This document shows, piece after piece, positions 59,181 to 64,000 of a stretch of DNA of 64,000 nucleotides (position 1 is the first letter of the stretch; each line of letters opens with the position of its first letter). The notes beneath the pieces are model-generated. The model saw only the letters and a program-made list of their open reading frames with translations, made no database searches and was not told the DNA's origin. Origin of the DNA: Linnemannia hyalina (Eukaryota; Mortierellomycota; Mortierellomycetes; Mortierellales; Mortierellaceae). The stretch lies in the NCBI GenBank assembly GCA_019671135.1, contig JAHRHY010000006.1:1054001-1118000 (forward strand), given 5' to 3'. The translations under genes and the position numbers were made by a program.

Positions 59181-60816
59181 TTAATTCGAGCGCAAGCTGG
59201 AAGCAAGGAGACTCGCCTCGATTGTCTCTGCTTCCCGAAGTTCGGCCACCAGAGCAGCGCATTGCCTCATCTCCTGTATCTCCTCCTTGACAGTACAACA
59301 GAGCTCCTGCATCACCTGTGCAATCGCCTGGACCTATTAGAGCATCAAATAAAATGTACCATGTCAGCCTCCTTGCTAGCATGCAGCAAGAACAAGCACC
59401 TCGCACTCGGCAACATCCCCTTGCACTTACAAGTTCGCAGTCTTTGCCTGATCTCCGTGAGGATAGTTCCAGAACACTTTGGCAGTCCTTGATCTGTCCG
59501 AGCCATTGGTTGAGGTTGGAGTCATCGATTCCGGGTATACTCAGCACCCTTGCCTCGCGATCCAGTGCTGCTGTGAACTCCTCGTAGTCCGCTTTGAATG
59601 TGTCCAGTCCATCAATGATAGAAAGGAGCTGGTCCCTCTATATTGAATCAGGATGAATTGAGCGTTATTACTCGGCATACGTGCTACCAACACCTCACTC
59701 AAATGATACCGCCGTTTCATAGGTGCGTACCTGGCAACCCAGAGTTGATTCTAGCTTAACCAGATTCTGTTCAACCTCAAACCTCTTTTGAAGATCCTGC
59801 AGCTTGGTTTGTTTCTCCAGGAGGGACCTTCCCACAAGCTCAAACTGTGCCTGAATGATCAACATAAATGAAGTCCATAGTGTGAGGACATGCTGAAAGA
59901 GGTTTCATTAGCAAACGATATCTTCAGGCCATTCGAGGTCGTAGTAAGAATTACCTCCGCTGACTTTTCTTGGGCTGAAAAGTGCTCGTCGGCTCTCTTG
60001 GTCATGAGATACCACTGCATGAGCCGTGCTTGCGACAAATAAATCTCTTCTTGCTTCTTTGCCGAGCTAACGATCGTGGCGCGGTCCTGCCTGATACTCT
60101 TGGTTCCAAAGGTATCCGCTGCTTTCGGTGCCGATGTCCTACTGCTCCATAATGAACCCGTCATGCTCTCCTTTGTACTCTGTAGTCCCTTGGTGTGATC
60201 TGTGTCGATTATGCTTGTCGGCACACCAGTTGGTATGAGGTAGTCAGTGCTGTCATTGTCTCTTCTCTGTACTGAGCTGTGAACTGACGATGATCCTGGG
60301 CGAGTCAGTATTGGCTTCTTTTCAACCCTGTGTGCAACAGCTCCATGTCGACGTACTCCTAAAAGAGTACTGGCAGGTTTGCTGGTTTTTGAAAGGGCGT
60401 TGTAATGCTGTATAATACTCTTGGTGCTTGGGGCTGGTTGCTGTTGATTTGCGCCACCATTCTGCAAAGCCTCCTTGCTCTGTAGACCATCCTTAACCGA
60501 CATAGATTTCCTTGCATGGTAGCCTGCAACCGAGTGGTTGAGTGGGTGTGAGGGACGCGAAGAATGGTCACTGGACCGCACCGACGCTCGAAGAAGAGAC
60601 TTGTTCAACGCTCGCTCTGTAAATGTAACGAAAGTGAGGGATGGCGGAATCAGCTTCTCTGTTGTGACATTGGACCGGGGACTCGAATTGTGAATGCCAA
60701 TGTTGGACAAAGGACGAACCTGCCTGGTATGCTTCCAGCAACCTGCGGCGTTCCTGAGTCGATTGTAGCTCATTCAAGTCGCTGTTGTAGTTGTCGTGTT
60801 GATCATCGCTGTCCAT
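59181..60816 (-). CDS. Coiled-coil protein resembling augmin subunit 8 (HAUS8/QWRF type)
   Basis: Five exons (60816-60720, 60658-59955, 59892-59731, 59637-59431, 59333-59181) give 440 aa. The first 230 residues are basic, Ser/Thr-rich and disordered. A QARLMQWYLMTKRADEHF segment then runs into SAQEKSAEHVLTLWTS, matching the QWRF-like helix of augmin subunit 8, in which a basic N-terminus binds microtubules and the helix joins the augmin complex. The remainder is coiled coil (FELVGRSLLEKQTKLQDLQKRF, VQAIAQVMQELCCTVKEEIQEM, VAELREAETIEASLL). The frame ends at TAA 59181 after SLRSN, just short of the next gene. Assignment rests on one motif and overall layout. A different microtubule-associated coiled-coil protein is possible. 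Confidence 0.6.
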
Positions 60817-60968
60817 ACTTCAGGTTCGAGTTGTGTTGTTTGTATGAAAACAGAAGTGTGAAAGAAGCACAAACACTTTCATTTTTTTTTATTCGATTTG
60901 ATAATGAGTAGTGACTGGTGGTTGTTGGGTAGGTGGGTGTCTAGCCGTGTAACAGGGTAAGGGCCTCT

Positions 60969-61430
60969 TTACCTCTTTCTGTAGAAGTACTTGGAGTTGG
61001 ACATGAACATGATACCCTGGTCTACTACCCACTCGCCAATACCAAGGTATTGATCCAATGCCGACCGAACGTCCTTGCTCTCAATTTTGTTGCTTGCAAC
61101 ACTATTCATATTAAAGACACGAAGATAAACGAGTGAGTGCCTTGGCGTTTCCACACTTGCTTTCTTCTGTGTTCCATGTTGCATGATAAGCACGTTGTCG
61201 CCCATAGTCCTTGAGAAACTTACGTCAATCCCTATTGTAGGAGTGCAGCATTGAAAATAAGGCAAAGCGAGGTTAGTTGGCGGTTATTAAAGAGAGCTCT
61301 CTCTTTCTCTTTCTCTCTCCTGCTAGACAACTGCGTGTTGTGTTCAGCTTACGGTGCTTCGTTTGATGCCAGCCAAGACGGCTGAGATCAGGATGGCGTC
61401 GGCTGCATAATGAACGAGTTTTCCGAGCAT
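60969..61430 (-). CDS. DUF1748 mini-protein (mitochondrial/membrane, fungal-conserved)
   Basis: Three exons: 61430-61353, an 8-nt microexon 61231-61224 (GGATTGAC) and 61101-60969. They sum to 219 nt, giving 72 aa, the usual size for the family. The protein begins MLGKLVHYAADAILISAVLAGIKRSTGLT, a single membrane helix, and ends with a conserved YLGIGEWVVDQGI and the aromatic/basic tail KYFYRKR. Microexon inclusion restores both frame and the family motif RSTGLT. DUF1748 proteins are small fungal proteins of unknown role, some mitochondrial (from memory). A divergent neighbour (62139) shares the upstream region. Confidence 0.88.
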
Positions 61431-62138
61431 TGTGGCAGGGTGAGAGAATTGCGAGAGGTGGTTGTGAGTGTGGGAGGTTGAGAGTGAATGAAGGTGAGGG
61501 AGCAACGTTGTGGATGCAAGCTGGAGAGAAGGAGCGGAGCCGAAGACGAACTTGGCCCAAGCCAAGCCCGTGACTAGCAATTACGTCCTTCTTTTAAGGT
61601 CGCTTGCAAATCATGCACGATGGTGGCGTGCGAATAACGAGTGTCTGGCGATGCTTGAGGGCAGGGCAGGGGTAAGAGTAAGCTGTTGCTTTGCAGGCAA
61701 CTCAGGTACATGAAGGGGTTTACCCATGTGGCGAAGTGAAAGAAGAGGCACCATCATTAGTGCTTCTTAGCCACCTTCCCCTGGCCAGGCGGTTCTCCTA
61801 TTCTTGAACACTAAAGAAAATCAGCTTTTGGATCCCATTCAGGGGAAGCATGCTAGGTAGTGGCTGGTTTCAAAAATAGACAACCCACGAATCTTTTCGC
61901 AGTGGCAGTGCGAATACTTGTAACGCAGAAACCAGGAATAGGACAAACAACCCATCCTGTCATGTTCTTTCATCCTGTGGCATCGCCCTTTATCGCAATT
62001 CGCACAAAGTACTACGAAAGGGAATATGGAAAGGTATAAAAAGACCCGATCTGCCCTCTTGCAAGAAGAAAAAAAGCATATATCTCACCTCTCTCTCTTT
62101 CATCACACAACAATAATAATAACAATTAGACATCCAAA
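61431..62138. promoter_or_regulatory. Divergent promoter, DUF1748 gene / secreted protein
   Basis: 708 bp separate the two start codons. The right end carries a clear TATA box (62035-62042) and a short CT/CA-rich leader (CACACAACAATAATAATAAC). No other feature is seen. Confidence 0.5.
62035..62042 (+). promoter_or_regulatory. TATA box of secreted 206-aa protein gene
   Basis: TATAAAAA lies 104 bp upstream of ATG 62139, nearly the same spacing as for the ML-domain gene. Confidence 0.65.
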
Positions 62139-62983
62139 ATGACACGATTCACATCTTTGGTAGCCATCTTCGCCCTGGTCATTGCCACCATCGCACTCAC
62201 AACCGCAGCCCCTGTCCCCACTCCAACCGGCATCCTCACTATCGATGAACTCAAGGCTGCCGCCAATGGCACCTGTCCACCCCAGACCTCAGGCGAAATC
62301 ATCAGCTGCGAAGATGCCCTACCCTACATCAACGATGCCATCACAAAGTATGTCACATCGCCTCCTCCTTGCTTCCCTTTACTTACTTCTTTACATCCAA
62401 CTAACCTTGCAACTCTTGCTCTTGTTCACATTGATAGATACAACCTGGCGAAAAGAGGACAACGAGCAGCATACATCGCTACAATGCTTTTTGAGAGCGG
62501 CAACTTGAAGTACAACCATAACCTAGTCCATGCAACCCAAGGAAGTAAGTACCTTACCTGGCCCCTCGTAGCAATATAATCGACATAAACAGAGACGACA
62601 ATGGGAGTGCGTTTCACTTTTCAATTTATTAACCTTATCAAACTCCCCTTTTCTTTCCTTGATGCATTAACCAACCAGCTCGATCAATGCTCCCTCAACC
62701 ATCACTCGAAAAGTTCGTGAGTGCCAACGCCGACATCCAGACCTTGGTCGCAACTTACCCCGCCGACACACTTCTAGTCGACATTTTGATCAACAACCAC
62801 CTCGACTTTTTGCCCGGTGCATGGTGGACAGTTTCAGGTCCTAAATGCTCTGGCCATGCTGGTGCTCTCGATGGCACCGTCACTACCTTTTTGCAGTGGG
62901 AGATTGACTGTATCAATGGTGGTGTTGAAACCCTTTTCGATCGTAGTGCTGTCTTTGGAGTCGTCTACCAGAGCATCCACTAA
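62139..62983 (+). CDS. Small secreted protein of unknown family
   Basis: Three exons (62139-62347, 62438-62544, 62679-62983) give 206 aa. A signal peptide (MTRFTSLVAIFALVIATIALTTA) is followed by a Pro-rich APVPTPTG segment. The mature chain has four cysteines (NGTCPPQ, IISCEDA, PKCSG, IDCINGG) and one N-glycosylation sequon (NGT). The segment KRGQRAAYIATMLFESGNLKYNHN, split over exons 1-2, and FLPGAWWTVSGPKC are its most distinctive parts. No family is recognised with confidence. FESG inside a helix recalls lysozyme-like hydrolases but this is only a guess. Expected to be secreted and, with its TATA box, probably well expressed. Confidence 0.8.
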
Positions 62984-64000
62984 TCTATAGGAGAAGAGCG
63001 CTATAACAGCATCGTTCTCCTTTGCACACCCAAAAAAAAAAAAAAAAACTCATACCTCCTGTCATTGTCTCGTGTTCTCCTGTATTCTAGTATCCTTTGC
63101 GACACAAAATAAAAAATCAATAGACAAACAAACTTTCTTCAGAACCTACCTTAACGTCCAAAGTACAGGAACAACTAATCCGATTTAACGACATTCACAT
63201 CCACGTCCACTCTCCGCATTGATAACCTCCAAAAAAGAACGTGGAAGCAGTGCTCAATTGCCCGATCTCTTTGGAGAGTGCTTGTCACAATCTTCTACAC
63301 AATAGCAGCGCCAGTCCAAGCACTCGACTTTGAATAGCTACAGCAGCGACGCGACATCTATACCATCGCCAACGCCAAAGAGGGAGGTCCAAACTCGTTG
63401 CAGATAGTGGGGTGGGTGAGTCATATTTTTTGGGCGTTGGTTGGCTGTTGAAGATGCCTTCTTTCATAATGGCTGGAGTGTTGTCTGTGTGGGTGGGAGT
63501 GGAGGACCTTGGACTCGCACGAGGGTCGGGGCATGAGAGGGATGGAGAGCCGGTATAGTAAGATAGAAAGAAGGGTATGTGTGTGGCATAGAAGGAGTAA
63601 AAGGCAGAGAAAAAGGAGAAAAGGGAAGGAAAGAAAGAAGAAAGAACAATGAACAAAGAACAAAGACGAAAGAAGAAAGAAAATGTAAAAGAAAGGAAAA
63701 TGAAGGATGGGGATCTTTATACCTCGCCATCCTGGCGATGCTTGCCTTGCCGTCATGTCATGAGTTCGCGTCCAAGGTCCAGCTTGCCCAAATCAAAACA
63801 CATCCTCTTTGTCTATTGGTCGCTTGATTTCCTGACGCCACAAGGCCTACTTTCATCTTCTTCCGGGCCCATGACTTTTACCAATGGCTCAGGCACCGAT
63901 GTGCGCCAGACCCTTGGTGTCAACCCTGTGCATTTCAGATCCTGGGTCATGCCTGTATTGGCACTAGGCTTGATGCGTAGACAAATGATTTGGAAGGCAT
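62984..64000. other. Right-edge spacer
   Basis: It begins with the 3' region of the secreted-protein gene, including an A17 run near 63032 and AATAAA-type signals near 63105. From 63560 to 63710 it is purine-rich (GAAAGAAGAAAG). The last 160 bp have open frames on both strands that run to or near the window edge, but nothing recognisable. A gene could begin or end just outside. Confidence 0.45.

Noticed and set aside
58958..59206. Continuation of the augmin-like protein into the next gene in another frame
   Set aside because: The exon frame of that gene stops at 59181 (TAA); the longer frame is a different phase and would overlap the DUF8032 start.

Overview
The window is nuclear DNA of a filamentous fungus. 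Genes are compact and most are split by short GT-AG introns (about 50-250 nt) whose acceptors often read (n)TAG. Coding DNA is only mildly GC-rich, and the spacers are full of homopolymers and pyrimidine tracts. Several genes belong to fungal families (the Smy2-type GYF protein, Hal4/Hal5-type kinase, DUF1748, DUF8032 and fused trehalose synthase/phosphatase). They sit beside genes that most Dikarya lack: a DDRGK1-like UFMylation factor, a six-helix voltage-gated K+ channel and an augmin-8-like protein. This mix fits an early-diverging soil fungus, most likely Mortierellomycota (inference; no rRNA or other marker gene is present).

Layout from left to right. 0.9-8.5 kb is a minus-strand run: DUF676 serine esterase, ATX1 copper chaperone, LOG-type phosphoribohydrolase, TAF12 and a PLP serine/threonine dehydratase. 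8.9-12.5 kb (plus) holds the inositol-pentakisphosphate 2-kinase IPK1 and a tetraspanin. 15.9-20.3 kb (plus) is a very large membrane-anchored protein joining a glycosyltransferase-like module to an alginate-lyase-like module. 20.8-26.4 kb (minus) carries two intronless multi-pass membrane proteins of unknown function. 27.6-29.9 kb (minus) is an M17 aminopeptidase, divergent from a GYF-domain protein at 30.6-34.7 kb. 35.1-40.0 kb (minus) is a nine-exon trehalose-6-phosphate synthase/phosphatase, divergent from the DDRGK1-like gene (40.7-42.4 kb). Then come a Hal-type kinase (minus), a bacterial Lnt-like membrane nitrilase (minus), an ML-domain secreted protein (plus), the K+ channel (minus), a DUF8032 protein (minus), the augmin-like protein (minus), a DUF1748 mini-protein (minus) and a small secreted protein (plus).

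The genes do not form an operon-like or biosynthetic cluster. They read as an ordinary housekeeping segment covering transcription, trehalose and inositol phosphate metabolism, metal handling, ion transport and secretion. No rRNA, convincing tRNA, CRISPR or intact transposon was found. The most unusual items are the GT/alginate-lyase fusion, the DDRGK1-like gene, an 8-nt microexon in the DUF1748 gene, a 17-bp-period minisatellite inside an aminopeptidase intron, and the two orphan membrane proteins. Exon junctions were placed by eye from splice consensus and reading-frame continuity. For most genes the exon lengths sum to an intact reading frame.
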